DNA from: Synchiropus splendidus | Taxonomy: Eukaryota > Chordata > Actinopteri > Syngnathiformes > Callionymidae | DNA length: 64,000 bases | Assembly: GCF_027744825.2 (NCBI RefSeq) | Contig: NC_071334.1 | Span: 63,214,937-63,278,936, forward strand | Direction of reading: 5' to 3' | Part shown: positions 48,957 to 61,944 of the stretch, in pieces | How positions within the stretch are numbered: position 1 is the first letter of the stretch | Layout of the letters: every line of letters begins with the position of its first letter | Program-made: the position numbers and the translations under genes | The notes under the pieces: model-generated | Seen by the model: only the letters and a program-made list of their open reading frames with translations | Told to the model about the DNA's origin: nothing | Databases searched by the model: none

Positions 48957-50800
48957 GTGTATCCGACTGCGTACCTTCTGTCAGGGCAGACGGCCTCTCC
49001 TTTACCCATTTTCTATGTCGATTGTGTTGAGAGACCAGCTGATCAAATCTATGGTTTTTGATTCAGCGAGGATTGCAGTAAGAGACTCCAATATACCTCG
49101 GACGTGGACCACCCAAGACCAAGAGCAGAAGCAGAGCACATAAGGTTCAGGAGGGAGTGAAAGGGTTAGCTTATAAAATTGAAATTCTTGTACAAATATT
49201 TTCAAGACATTAAAGCGCTTTAGTTTTAATGAGGTGATATAAACACTTGAATCTAGCCACCATCGTGATTTATTGTGAAAAGTAAACAATATTTTGTTGT
49301 TTGGATGTATGTATGGATCCATCATTTGATTCAGTAATATACCAAATTCATTCAAATTGAACAATGTGGCTTCTTGTGGCAAATATTCTGATACCATTAA
49401 ACTGCAAATGTCGCTGGCGTCGGGAGGACTATATCCATGGAAGGAAGATTAGTAGATGAGCGGCAGCTGCGTATGCCTTGTCACTGCCTGATGCGGCCAC
49501 TGGAAATTCTGGGACTGGAACTGGAAATGTTTTACCAACTGACGTTTACTGGTAAGTTTTTTTTTTTTACTTTTTAAAATTTTTACTTCTTCAGTCTAGA
49601 TTAAGGGTTAGGGTTTGGGTTAGGTCTGTGCAGTCTGGCTGTGACTAAGAAATAAGGCAAAGTAATGCTTGTTTTCCCCTGAACCGGTTCGTCTGTAACT
49701 TGAATGAATGAAAAATGTGTAATTTCCAGATTTTACTGTTAAATATAAACTATTCAAAAAACGAATTTTCGCGATATAACAATAAACGTAGACCTTGCGC
49801 ATGCGTGTTTCTAACATTCGGTTCCAGTCCCGGAAATTGCGAACATGACATCAAATGTAAATCATGGTACAGCTAATGTATTTCTTTCAAGACTCTCCCA
49901 ACCCTGCGTTCCCCAGCGCGATTGATGAAAGATGCCCAGTCGTACATTTTTTGCCATGGGTTGGACCTGTCTGTTAAAGCAGAAATAAATGTTCTCCACA
50001 GATAAATGGGTCATGTACACGTAAGATTTGAATCACGTACCTTGTAGATCGAAGAAACCAGCAGTTTCCAACTCAGCGTCAGAGACGGGATTTCGTCTTC
50101 TTTGGTTGTGTTCCACGCAGAAAGGCAGAACAGTTGCCACAGAGCTATGTGGTGCACCGAAACATTGCAATTCAGTGCCAATTTCAGCCTGAGCTTTTCC
50201 CATTTCAAAAATATCGTTTATGAGCTCATGGTACAGATGAAGTGTGGCCACCATGATGTTGCATTATTCAGGCTCGCCTTCACACTCCCTTTTCTCCTTC
50301 CAAATTAAAAAAAAAAAAAATCAGCATTTCATGCTTTCATTTTTCTGTTCTTGTCTGCAAACAGAAAATTTGTGGTTTCTCAGTTGGTTTCTCAGAAGAA
50401 CAAATAAATACTTTGTTCATTCGATTTTATTTTGAAACACAAAAGTGAATGACCAAAAGGTATACGGATGGGCTTTCACTGCTCATATCAGTGAGTCAAG
50501 TTTGCAATGCTGCATATTCCGCAGGCTGGTGTTTTTTTCATTGGGAATGAGGTTTGTTGCATTGAACAGCCTGATAACGGCCCTTCCGCTTCTTATTAAT
50601 TTATTATTATGTGTTAAGTTGTGATCGACATGTTTACTACAGTGTGCTACAGAGGTCTGTTATTGTTGAGCCACACGTGCCCAGTTGCGCGACCTGGTGG
50701 GCAGGTCGGAGAGTCTGCCCTCAGGACAGTGATCGACTTTCCAACCTTTGCAGAGGAAGAGAAGAATTGGCTGAGAAGTAATTTCTGATCAAGTTATGTT
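48957..50800. other. Spacer X, promoter-proximal half before G
   Basis: Shared with 9975-11440 except for about 49167-49842, which is present only here. That private part holds CTGGGACTGGAACTGGAAAT, a poly(T) run near 49560, a telomere-like stretch at 49602-49624 and a partly inverted GGTTCCAGTCCCGGAAATT. It may be an inserted element, but neither termini nor target duplication is clear. Confidence 0.55.
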
Positions 50801-51140
50801 GTCAAACAACCACTGTTTGGTCCAGAGAACGTTAACTCTTGACAAACTCAACCCTAGTGAGGGTTCAGAACATCCCCCAAGCCATGTTGTCTGGGTCAAT
50901 AGTGAAACTATGACACGCTGGAACATCTATGCTCATGATATGGTAAATATACAATATGTTATGATCATGGATGTTTATAGGAACACTTTATAAACAGCAC
51001 TATTTATGTTGAGCAAAGACAAACAACATATCTTAAAATGGAATTGTATAACCAGGTGTTATATATATATATATATATATAACCATGGTGGCAGTCTCAG
51101 AAGGCAGCAGAGCACCTGGTCTCCACATCTACCACCAACG
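50801..51140 (+). promoter_or_regulatory. Copy G promoter with (TA)n in place of the TATA box
   Basis: The conserved flank is present, but the region that reads CACTATATACCCAGG in B, D and F here reads ATTGTATAACCAGGTG, followed by ten AT units at 51061-51080. The non-coding exon CTCAGAAGGCAGCAG follows within 30 bases and ends at 51140 before GTAAGA. Confidence 0.65.
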
Positions 51141-51260
51141 GTAAGATATCCATGAGTTATGATGCTTGATACAGAAAGTAAAACTGATTTCTCTGAAATA
51201 GTCTGGAAGAACAGGAAGACCAAAGAAGATTGAATTCTCCTGCTGGGTTCGTTCCCCACC

Positions 51261-51762
51261 ATGAAGATGTGGGCTGCTCTTCTGCTCTTCCTCTGCTCAG
51301 CAGGTGCGTTTGATCCTGAGAATTAAAATTGTTCATGTTGTCACTATTTTTATCATCAATTCCAGGCATTTCACACGTTGCAAGTATGAGCACATTATTC
51401 GAGGGAAAACTCCCAAATGGTGCAGAGGTGGACATAGGAATGTGTCCCATCACTTATTTGGGAAAGAACTATACCTGGATCACAGTAAGTCAATGTTCTT
51501 GAATCTCAGACAAAGAGCCTCGAAACAGCAACTCAGGCTGCTCCTGTTTGAAGAGAGAGCTGGAGTTCAGACTGAGCTGGGTCAAATATGAGCTTCAATT
51601 TGGATCAGATTTTACATGTTTACACAGTAATGTTTTACTGATGGGGCGACACAGTGGAGCTTGGAGTGGACTGTGCATGTTCTCCCTGTACCTGCGTGGG
51701 TTGGCTCAAGTTTTCTCAAGTTTCCTCCCACAGCCACATGCTCACTAGGTGAATTGGCCCAA

Positions 51763-51806
<44 letters not shown>

Positions 51807-54800
51807 TGGGTGTGAATGGTGTGTGTGGCCTGCGATGTACTGGTGACCTGTCCAGAATGTATTCCTGCCTCTCGCCCATTGACCGCTGAGATAGGCTCCA
51901 TCTCTCCCCGCTACATTCAACAGGACTCAGCGCTGGTTCACTGACGATGGATGGATGTTTTCTGTCATGTTCTCACAAGGCTCTAGATTTGAATAAAGGG
52001 GCTGTTGGAGTGTTTCAGTAGCAGATCCCTGTCATAATGTAAACCTGCAGAAATCAATGAACCTTGAACAATGACACTGTGTTTCTTTCTTCTTCAGGTT
52101 GGTGCTGATCCCAAAAGTTTCCGCATCTGCTACCAAGATGACAAGTCTGTTTATACTGGAGACTGTGTGGTGATGCAGCATGATAATGCAATCACAGGAT
52201 TTGAAATTGTGATTTATGGCGGTACTAACCAAAAACAACTCATCGAAAGTGAATTTCCAAACCTGGTTCTTGAAGATGGAAATTGCATCATTATTATATA
52301 CCTTTATGAGACAAATGACTATACTGTAAGTGATCGCTCTCTCTCTCTCTCTCACACGCACATGTGCACACACACACAAAGGTTTGTCCCTCTATCTTTG
52401 TGGGGACCTCACATTGCCATCATGCTCCCTCCAGCCTCTCACCCTTAACTCAACTCTCCAAGAGAAATGGCTGACCTTAACCAGGACACTGAACCAAACT
52501 GAAACCCATTTAGAATGACGCAGTTATTTGAAAGTTTTAATCCTTAAATTGAAGTTTAACCTTTGACTGGCAAAATGTCCCCAAAAAATCCACGTTCCCC
52601 ACAAGGTCAGCTTTACGAGGACCACACACACACACACATCACTCTTTGTTCTCTTTCAGTTTTACTTCAGTTTGGATGGATTTGGAGCTCAATCATTCTT
52701 CGATCTCGTATCCTACACCAACCACTCAACCTTTGTAAGTTCATTGTTACACTCTATGATTCGATGCTTAGGACTTGCATTGTCAGCAACATAATGGAGA
52801 CATGTTCAGATCAACAACCTGAATTTTTTTTGTCTTTTTTCAGAACGTTTATTTGCTTCACCAAGGAGACGTATTTACCACTCATGAAATGAGATCAGAT
52901 ACAGGTTCCTTATTCATAGACACCAGTAGCTGCAGATATGAAGGTAAATCAGTCAAATCAATATTTGCGTTCTTCACTTTTATTTTGTAATTGTTTTCTG
53001 CCACTGAAATCACAGAAAATATATTTGGAAGAGGATCAATAATTGACTACGACTCTGCGACCTGCCAATCACTGTTGTGCAGCAACATTTCGCGGATCAC
53101 TACATCAGGATGTGCCAACAACGAGAGCTGCATCAATAGCAGGTAAATCTATCTACACTGATACGGCTCTGTTCTCTGCTAGGAAATGTTCAGGCCTGTG
53201 GTCAGACTGACTCCTCCCCTGTTGTTTTGCTCTCCGCTCTAACCAGGTGTGAGGTCTCCAAACGGAGGGTGTGTACTGTTTCTGGCCGCACCATCGTGTC
53301 CTTTCATGAGGACGTCGTAAATATCCCCGATCGCTGCACCTACATGCTGGTCACCAACAAACAAGGCAACTTCAAGCTTTACGGCAAATTTCAAGAGCGA
53401 CGTCGAAGAGATGTGGCTTTGCTGTCTGAAGTCATCCTGTATTTCAACGGTGAAATCTTTTATCTGAAACAGGGCAGCAAACTTGAGGTAGGTTCTTCTT
53501 CCTCTGAAGACTTAGGGATGTGAGCGACAACAAAGAACCAAGAATAGATTTCTTTCTTTCCATTGAACTCCACTTCCATCAATGTTATATCATACTGTCT
53601 TTGGACCAGCGCCTCACCATCACCAGGGTCTTTGAAGGTTGAATTGAACCTCCACCTGTCATACACTGGCTGAGGTCATGTGGGCTAATAGAGAGCTTTG
53701 GTGCTGTTCTGTTGGCTTATTGGCTTCACTTCCGTGGTAGGAGCGCCGTAATGCTACTGCCACCTGGTGTTGTTAAACAGATTACATATCGACAAATGAA
53801 TGTTGAGTAAAGACGTCCCAATATGGGTGGAAGAGAACGGTTGGGCAGAGGAGTCTGTGCTCTCACAGTTCTGTAGTGCAGTCGCTTCCGTCACAAGTTT
53901 CCTGAATTAGTCTGTCCTAATTGGATTCATTTCAGTTTCAGAGTTCCATTTCAGTATTTCCCTCTGAATGCAGAAAGATGCTGTTGAGCATCCTGTGGGG
54001 CCTGGTGTGCTGGAGATGGATGGTGTGAGGTTCTCCAAGAGCCAACAGGGAGTTACTGCCTCGCTGAGACTCGGTCAAAGGAATCTCACTGTCATCTTCG
54101 ACGGAAACACCGCTCACGTGATAGGTAACCAAATCCAAGCACGGATCCTGCTGATGGGAAGACTGATCCTGTTCCGTCGACACGTGTTCTCTCGTGCAGC
54201 TCTAGACGGGGCCAGACTGACTGGTCCTTGTGGGGACCTGACCAACCCGCAGAACACCGTGCCAGCTAGCCCTGAATGGAAGCTGAGTGATCCGGGGTAT
54301 GACACTCTCACGCTCATCCTTATTAAAGACATGACCTTCATCCAGAGCTTTGAATGTTTTGAGACTTGCAGCAGACCCATGCTCAATGTCCATGAGACAT
54401 TTGGATTCTTCTATCTGACCCAACTGAAAAAGTCTGTGTCTCTCATGAGCATGTTGTTTATGCAGCTGCTCTGTCTCCCTCCAGCTGCTCCTCTAATTTC
54501 CGTGATCCTGATCCAGCCATCAACTGTACAGATGCAACTGAATAGTAAGAGTTCTTCACTGCATCAGTGGGCTAGTGCTTTTTCATGAAGTGAATAGAAG
54601 ACCTGTGCTTGTGTCCAGCTGTGAAGCACTGACCCGCCCGCCCTTCGCTCTGTGTCACCGCCATCTGGACCCCATCGGCTTCATTGCTAGCTGCACCAGT
54701 ATTCTCTGCCATTACCCAGCTGTGGACAATATTCAGTGTCATCTGCTGAAGGCCTACGTCACAGCGTGCAACCTGCTGGCTCCCAACACTCTGACCAACT

Positions 54801-56326
54801 GGAGGCCATCGGTGGGATGTGGTGAGAGATTCAACACAGTCTCAATCATTGTTTCTCTTCACTGCGAAACACAAAAGGCAGGGTTAACATGTTCTTCTCG
54901 ATGAATGCAGTTGCTGCTCTGCACGTCTTGATAACTGACAGCACTTCACCCTGTCTGTGAGCTCTTTCCTTGCCTGCGTGAGTGAGACTAACCTCTGCGT
55001 CTCCCCCAGGTGAGCCCACCGTGGACTTATGCCTGGACACACACTGCAGCGAGAATGAGTTCTGCGGGCAGACACGTGGAGGAGAAGCACGTTGCTTTTG
55101 TCGTGCCATTTTTGCTGCCGATTATCAGTTCACAAACACCTTTGGTAGGAAAATATCCACACACGTCCGTACATGTCTGGAGAGTGAGACGCTTGAGTCC
55201 CCCTTTGCTCGTAGGTGGACCAGTGATATGCAACAGCACCTCTGCTACAATCAGTCTGGCCAACTGCCTCCTGGAAGAAAGACGGATCGACTACAGAACC
55301 TTAGCCCTCAGAGACAGAAGCTGCCGGGGCTCTTTGGACAACCAAACCCATCAAGTGACCTTTTTCTACGACAGTCAAAACCTCTGTCAAACCCATGTGA
55401 CGGTGAGACCCTGCAGTGAGATTTGACATGTGTAAAAAGAGATGGATTAACTCTGATCCTTTTTCATAGCAAAACGAAAGCCACATCATCTACAACAACA
55501 GCATCACAGTGGACGGTGCGTCCCAGAACAGGATCATCACTCGCCAGCGCCAGATTGGCATCGACTTTTCCTGTGTTCACTTCAAACCTGCGATGCAGAC
55601 GGTGGTGTTCCGTGTCCGTGGAAGGTCAGCAGCCCGACCATCTTGACCTGCTTCCACTGGGACTTTGCCTTAATCGACCTCTTGTGTTTGACAGCTCAGT
55701 GTTGCAGCGGGTGGTCGGCCACTGGACCTACACTCTGGTCATGACGGCCTACTTAGACGAGGCCCTGACTCGCTTGATCGGCCCCAATACTGAGCTCAGG
55801 TTGGATCAGCCAGTGTGGGTGAAGATAGAGGCCATTGGACTAGACAATCCTGTTCTTGCTCTGGTCACGGAGTCCTGCTGGATGACGCCATCTTCTGACG
55901 TCAGCCTGGAACATTTCCTGGTTATGAACGGGTGAGAATGCAGCTGAAGCAGATGCTGAGAATCCATGCTTACACACAGAGCTTCTGTGTCATCGCAGCT
56001 GTGCCAATCTTTTGGACGGAACAGTGGTGGTGGACACAAACGGTGTTGGGATGTTCAACATCTTCTCCTTCAACATGTTTGAGTTTGTGGGCCATGTTAG
56101 CGACCTCAATCTGCACTGTAGGGTGCAGATATGCAACACTCTGGTGGACGATTGTGTGCCTGTAAGTAACACACACGCATGAGCACACACACACACACAG
56201 AAATACTTATGTCTCCCTCATTATGAGCAGAACTGTGAAGGTGAGGGCAGTGGGAGATCACGCCGATCCACAGATGAAGAGGACTCCATCATCTCCATGC
56301 AGTGGAACATCGAGGAACCCAACTAA
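51261..56326 (+). CDS. Copy G: secreted VWD-C8-ZP protein, alpha-tectorin-like, complete (805 aa)
   Basis: Exons: 51261-51303, 51366-51484, 52098-52325, 52660-52734, 52844-52943, 53016-53142, 53247-53487, 53974-54124, 54200-54296, 54485-54544, 54619-54821, 55010-55144, 55215-55402, 55470-55624, 55695-55931, 55999-56161, 56231-56326. The frame is open. Private changes: ISHVASMS in exon 2, CEVSKRRVC and VILYFNGE in VWD, SLDNQT for SFDNQT in ZP-N and GHWTYT for GYWTYT in ZP-C. It is the only copy whose exon 5 donor is the better GTAAAT rather than GTCAAT. Its promoter carries a (TA)n tract where B, D and F have TATATAC. Exons 3-5 resemble F but differ from it at five amino acids in exon 3 and three in exon 4. 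Confidence 0.87.
51642..51962. repeat. Fish interspersed repeat in intron 2 of copy G
   Basis: Same repeat as in B, with a TG tract of about 16 units (about 51770-51804). Confidence 0.75.
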
Positions 56327-56546
56327 CGATTTGGTCTGCTGGGAAAATGGATGCATGGTGGGGATGATGGGCTTCTCTTCTACTTACCTTGTGTTGAAGG
56401 ACCGTATTTTGAAAGTTGACGGTTCTGCTTCAGTACAACATGTAACCAACAACTGGGACTATGGTGAAGTGTAGGGTGTGCATGCCGTTGTTATGAGTGG
56501 TGGACGTCTTCTTAGATTTAATCTAGAACTGGGTGAATTATTTGGG

Positions 56547-56552
56547 AATAAA
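56547..56552 (+). terminator. Copy G poly(A) signal AATAAA
   Basis: AATAAA about 220 bases after the stop at 56326, in the same position as in B and D. Confidence 0.7.
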
Positions 56553-56717
56553 TAAGTTTTAACATCTTCTTGGGTATCGTCTGTACACAACCAACTGTAA
56601 AAGAAGGAACAAGACAAGCTCTCTCCATCTGCAAGATATTTACATGAAACAAACTTCCATAGGAGAAATACACTGCATGAAAGAGGAAGAGGAAGTTTTC
56701 TGTTAATTAAAGCTTCT

Positions 56718-56891
56718 TGTCACATGTAGCGGGTGCTTGGGGGTGTGGTCTTTCACCCAGTGGGATGATGGGTAGGGACCTGTGTTTCCTTATTAATAGA
56801 GTCTGTATGGGACTGTTTAACCTCTGTTCCTGAAAACTGAATAAACTTCACAGAACTTGACCTGCGACTCAGACTCCTTTGTCCTGCCACA
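56718..56891 (+). mobile_element. Short LTR of gypsy-type element 1 (G block)
   Basis: Starts TGTCACATG, ends CTGCCACA and is followed by TTGGTGGC. It is 8 bases shorter than in the B and D blocks. Confidence 0.75.
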
Positions 56892-57240
56892 TTGGTGGCT
56901 CCGTTATGGACATGCAGGAGGTGGACGTTATGTCTCCTCTTCAGCGCCAGCACTCCAGCTCCCACAACTGGTCAACGTCGGTGGATCAGTGAAACTGCCT
57001 GAGTTTAGGCAGAGCTATCCTGCTCCATGGTTTGAGCAGATCAAAGCACTTTTCCACCCATGAGAAGTTGTCTCGGATGAGTCGAGGAATTATTAGGTGG
57101 TCGCGTGTGATGCAGCTCCTGTGAGCTCCACCGCGTCATGGGAAGCAGCAGAGAGAGCAGATAGACGCCTGTCACTTACAGGCTTGGCCGATGGTACTGT
57201 GGTGGACCTGGTGGATGAGATGCTGTCGTTACTCGGTTTG
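56892..57240 (+). pseudogene. Gypsy-type gag remnant, truncated (G block)
   Basis: Holds KLPEFRQSYPAPWFEQIKAL and LVDEMLSLLG, then jumps at about 57240 to the sequence found near 19770 (CAAGACACCTTCCCACTGTA). Element 2 and the gag C-terminus are absent, so the block either never had element 2 or lost it with this deletion. Confidence 0.7.
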
Positions 57241-57722
57241 TGGATCAAGACACCTTCCCACTGTATTCATGGTTTTACAGTCAGCATACACCATCATTGT
57301 TTGAATATAATGTCAGATTAGATGTCCTTCATGTATATTTTTTCAAATGCCTAAATGTAGAAGCTTTCTGTCGATTGAAATGTTAAAATGACTGCCAAAA
57401 ATAACCAGATTTTTCTTCATGAACAAAAGCCTCTCTTTTCACCAGACCTCAGGTCAAACCAAGCAAAACACACTGGCTTTCGCTGCTCATATGAGTGAGT
57501 CGCACTTCAAATGCTGTAGTGAAAATAGGGGAAATACTGTACAATGGATGGCAGCGTCAGCGATGTGGATATTACAGAAACAATATCACCTCGAAATTTG
57601 GAGCACCACCTTGATTAGCGCTTTAAATTAACCATAGCAAATACATTAATAAAATTGCATAATCACTCTGAATAATCTGAATTCTCAGTTACTTTGGAAT
57701 GCTTTTTATTAAAGAAAAGCGG
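57241..57722. other. Spacer Y after G
   Basis: Matches about 19770-20120 with an extra 170 bases (about 57385-57530) that resemble 24900-25020. No gene seen. Confidence 0.6.
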
Positions 57723-58278
57723 TGTCACTGGTCAAGGACGTGGAGCAGGACGCAAGTGGTGAAAGTCAGTGAGGCAGGAGCGAGTCAGAAATAATATTTT
57801 AATGTTTAACAAACAAAACCACAACAGAAAGCGTCACCAAACCGGGAGAAAACTAACTTAAATCACAAGGAACCAGAGGACATGAAAGCACAATGAACCG
57901 AGAAGCAATCACAAAAGAAACCAGGAAACGCATGGAAACTGGGAGAAACAAAACACTAACTCAAGGCACCAGGGTTACAGAGAAAGTAATCCAAATGAGC
58001 CAGCTAGTGCACAGAACAAGAGAACAAACAAGAACCAATTTACCACAAGGAACCATAGGAGAATTCACAGGGAAACAATGAGTCGAACACAGGAACTAGA
58101 GGAGAACTCACAGGGAAACAATGGGAGACGATCTGGCACACGTTGCTGGCGTCCAGGTGTTTTTGTTCTTGGGTGATCAGGGAATAATTGGCTCCAGCCG
58201 TGTGCCACACAAACAGGAAGGACGAAGGGAGAAAACAAAACAGCACTCAAATTACAAAATAAAAGCGGAATCATGACA
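57723..58278 (-). mobile_element. Solo LTR, 556 bp, with AGCGG target duplication
   Basis: Plus-strand ends TGTCACTGG and GAATCATGACA, with AGCGG at 57718-57722 and 58279-58283. Same family as 6678-7490, reversed. The matching places near 20120 and 33860 lack it, so it entered the G-H block alone or was lost from neither. Confidence 0.85.
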
Positions 58279-58894
58279 AGCGGGACAGACAGAACAGGAA
58301 AGAATATGCAATGAGATGAAATGGAGATGATCCCGTCAATATTGTGGTGGGAGTCAGCTGTGATGTACTATCAAAGTTAGCTCAGACGTGTGTGTAAACC
58401 TGCTGGGAAAGTTGTGACTGTCAACCTCGGTTTACTAAGAACCCTAACACACCAGTCTGTGCACAGTGACAAACAGCATCTTACTTTGTAGCGATGAGAG
58501 TGAAAGACGAGATGAATCCATGATGGAAGAGATGAATCAATGAACTGGTCGGAGTGGAGACGTGGAAGGAGGCGAACAGCTTTGGGACAAGAGAAGAGAA
58601 GGTTGGCTGAGAAGAAAGTTATGATGAATAAAGTTTTGTTGTCAAACAGCCTATGTTTTGTCCAGAGAATGTTTACTCTTGATGAACTTAAACCTAGTGA
58701 GGGTTCAGAACTCCCCCCAAGCCATGTCGTCTGGGTCAATAATGAAACTATGACTCACTGGGAAATCTATGCTGTCATGATATGGTAAACAGAATATGTG
58801 GTGACCATGGCTGTCTAGACCAACACTAAACACCACTATGAATGTTGAGCAAATACAAACAAAAGATCTGGTTATAAGATTGTGCTCATCCATC
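58279..58894 (+). promoter_or_regulatory. Promoter flank of copy H
   Basis: Resumes the C/E upstream sequence after the solo LTR, with small changes, including CCCCCCAAGCCATGTCGTCTG that C and E have lost. TATAAG lies at 58873-58878. The non-coding exon and everything up to exon 12 are deleted just after CTCATCCAT. Confidence 0.6.
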
Positions 58895-59470
58895 GTCTGG
58901 TCAAATTAGAGGCGCATCTACTTTAAAAACAGCAGGAAGTTCTGCATTGTCATCAATCCCCCAGGTGAGCCCACCGTGGACTTATGCCTGGACACACACT
59001 GCAGCGAGAATGAGTTCTGCGGGCAGACACGTGGAGGAGAAGCACGTTGCTTTTGTCGTGCCATTTTTGCAGCCGATTATCAGTTCACAAACACCTTTGG
59101 TAGGAAAATATCCACACACGTCCGTACATGTCTGGAGAGTGAGACGCTTGAGTCCCCCTTTGCTCGTAGGTGGACCAGTGATATGCAACAGCACCTCTGC
59201 TACAATCAGTCTGGCCAACTGCCTCCTGGAAGAAAGACGGATCGACTACAGAACCTTAGCCCTCAGAGACAGAAGCTGCCGGGGCTCTTTCGACAACCAA
59301 ACCCATCAAGTGACCTTTTTCTACGACAGTCAAAACCTCTGTCAAACCCATGTGACGGTGAGACCCTGCAGTGAGATTTGACATGTGTAAAAAGAGATGG
59401 ATTAACTCTGTTACTTTATCATAGCAAAACCAAAGTCACATCATCTACAACAGCATCACAGTGGATTCAT
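58873..59470 (+). pseudogene. Copy H: promoter joined to exons 12-14
   Basis: A promoter of the C/E kind, with TATAAG at 58873-58878, runs to about 58894 and then jumps into the sequence that precedes exon 12 in C and E. The signal exon and exons 2-11 are gone. Exon 12 (58965-59099) and exon 13 (59170-59357) are intact with good splice sites. Exon 14 starts at 59425, has lost one AAC codon, and after about 45 bases runs into 3' flanking sequence (TTTACATAAAATAAAC). The piece could be transcribed but has no signal peptide. Confidence 0.8.
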
Positions 59471-61234
59471 CCACAATATATTTACATAAAATAAACTTCC
59501 GTAAAAGAAATTCACTGAATAAAAGAGGAATTCATGTTTTCAATTACTTGAGTCTTTAGTCATGCTGTATTTGTGCTTTCCTGTGTTGGCAAGTAAAATG
59601 ATCTTACGACAGAATACAATAAAAAAAAGAAAGCATTTTTGCACCTTATCAATAGGCGGGTCACGGTAACATGGTGGTTTCAGAAGCAGCATGCAGCTAC
59701 CTACTTTGAGCCAACAGCAGGCACATGGACCAATCACGGGCCCATCAGATTTCTATAGACAACCACTCACACACACAACCAGGGGCAGCTGGTGGAAAGA
59801 AAATCTAGGGATGCACTGAGATAGTTTCATTTTCAAAACATCTCAATGCGTGCTCAGCTCAGCAACACAAACAACTAAGAAAGTATTAGTGAATTCCTAA
59901 GCTGATATTGCTCTGAAATAATTGCCATGTGTGTTTTATCAGCAAATTTGCAGCTGCAACATGCAAGTTGCAAGTGCTTAAGTTTGCTGCAGCGTCAAAT
60001 ATAATGTTGTATTTAACACTTTAACAACTTGAAATTCAGACAATGCACACACTCATTTTCAGTGTGTCCAGAGGTAAGATCTGGAGGTTCATAGGAGGAT
60101 GCTCAACCCTTCGCTGACCGGACTGTTCTTCTTGTCTCATCATAGACATCTATAGGGATGAATACTTTGCCGACTGTGTCGTGCACCGAGGCTGATGCTT
60201 GTTGATGTAAATCTTCCTCAGCGCAGAGCGCCGGTCGCGTGCCCCTGATCATGGCCCTGTTTAGTGCTGAGATTTGTGTGTCCCAGTCAGAAATGGGTCT
60301 CGTGTGCTCCCAAAAGGAACTAGGGTAGGTACCATCCATATTGGGAGTGGTGGGGGACATGCGATGCTTTGAACAATGATAGTCCGTTGAGAATGGGGGT
60401 GAGACAGGGATCAAGGGAATGAAAAAATTCTGTTTTGTGTCTTCCATGGTGTGCTGTGTGTGCCTCATATGTAAACCCCTGGGGCTGCTTTGATAAAAAC
60501 TAGGAACTAAGTAAGACTCAACGTTCATTGAATCATTGAGAGTTTGGAGCATCTGTACAGTTTTTAGAGGGCACTTAAAACTTCGCAGCAGATGATGAAA
60601 ACAGGAACTGGAAACAGGCACGATAAGAGAATCATAAAGAGAGACAGAGATGGCAAAACTTCTCCAATGTGCCTTCACAAATTCTGTGTGACCTTCTGAA
60701 GACGCACCATGAAAATTTCCAACAGATGCGCTTCTCCTCAACACAACAATTTACTGCTGAGTTAGTTAGGGCAGAACAACAAACATGCAAACAGGATTTA
60801 TTGACAAAGAGACAAAAATATATAAACATAAGTGAACTCATTTAAAAAAACAATAGCCACGGGAGCAAATCAATATTTGATGTTTGTACCTCATTGAGGC
60901 ATAGTTCTTCCTGATAGACAGGAAAGAACAATAAACAATATCACATTTATTAATCCGTAATAAATGCTTACACAAATCAGAGTTTCTGAATGAAACCAGG
61001 TTAATCCATTACTCATGTTGTCAAAAGGTTTGGCCCAAAAACATGCTCACTTGGTTAATTGGATACTCCAAAATGTGTGTGTGTGTGTGTGTGTGTGTCC
61101 TGCGACCTGTCCATGGTGTATTCCCGCCTCTCGCCCAATGACTGCTGGGATAGGCTCCCACACTCCCCACAATGCTGAACAGGACTAAGCTGTGGTTAAC
61201 CGACGATGTAGGTATAGATATGTATGGAATGCTG
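59471..61234. other. Spacer Z after H
   Basis: No gene recognised. It matches 22561-24020 and 36311-38150 with indels and, in its middle part, also 6300-7900. The fish repeat 3' part lies at about 61040-61200 with about 12 TG units. From 60735 on, the sequence is repeated at 63155. Confidence 0.6.
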
Positions 61235-61944
61235 TGTCCCTGTAATTGCAGGCTGACAGAAGGACAAGAAAGACAAAGTTGAATTAATAAATTTAATATA
61301 AGACGATTACAATTAACACAGACGACGAAGACAGGAAACTGAAGGCACCGGAACCAAAAATACGATTCGGGAAATACACGGAGGGACTGGGGAAAAATCT
61401 GCAACAAAAGAGAGGCGAATTAATATCAAGCCTTCTAAATAGGGAGAACACAAAGACGCTCGGAATTTAACTCACAAGGTCCAATCAACAAAAAGCGCTA
61501 CGTGGAGGAGAACACTCAAACTCACAAGGAAAAATCTACAACAATCGATAAATGCTAAGTAAGACTATAAAATGCTCACACACGGTCTGGCTATAAATGG
61601 AGGAGAGGAAAACAGAAGCGGAGGAGAAAACGAAACTAAGAAAGCAGCTGAAGAGGAATTCAAACGCGCACAGGAATCTAGAAAATTTCAGAATAGCAAC
61701 GAGGAATGTTAATCTTAGGAGAGTTACCGAACGACACATCTAGCAACTTGCAGACTGGAACCCAGGAGAAGATATCCACCAAAGGATTGATGACTGAATG
61801 AGTTCCAGCTGCGCTGCCATTAAGCTGGAGGGAAGACGGGACAGAAACAGAAACAGAAACTACATAGGTTAACAAAAATAAAAGCACAAGGAAAACGCAG
61901 AACAGACAATACACAGAGTGTGCGCACAGAGTGCGAACATGACA
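61235..61944 (-). mobile_element. LTR, about 710 bp, minus strand
   Basis: On the minus strand it runs from TGTCATGTTCGC to CAGGGACACA, with CCATTTATAGCC as a possible TATA box and ATATTAAATTTATTAAT as a possible poly(A) signal, the normal layout of an LTR. No target duplication was found. The start of a second copy occupies 63655-64000. Confidence 0.6.

Noticed and set aside
60103..60744. 213-codon minus-strand frame in spacer Z after H
   Set aside because: The equivalent sequence after C and E does not keep the frame, and no domain or splice structure was recognised. Probably a chance open frame in a repeated spacer.
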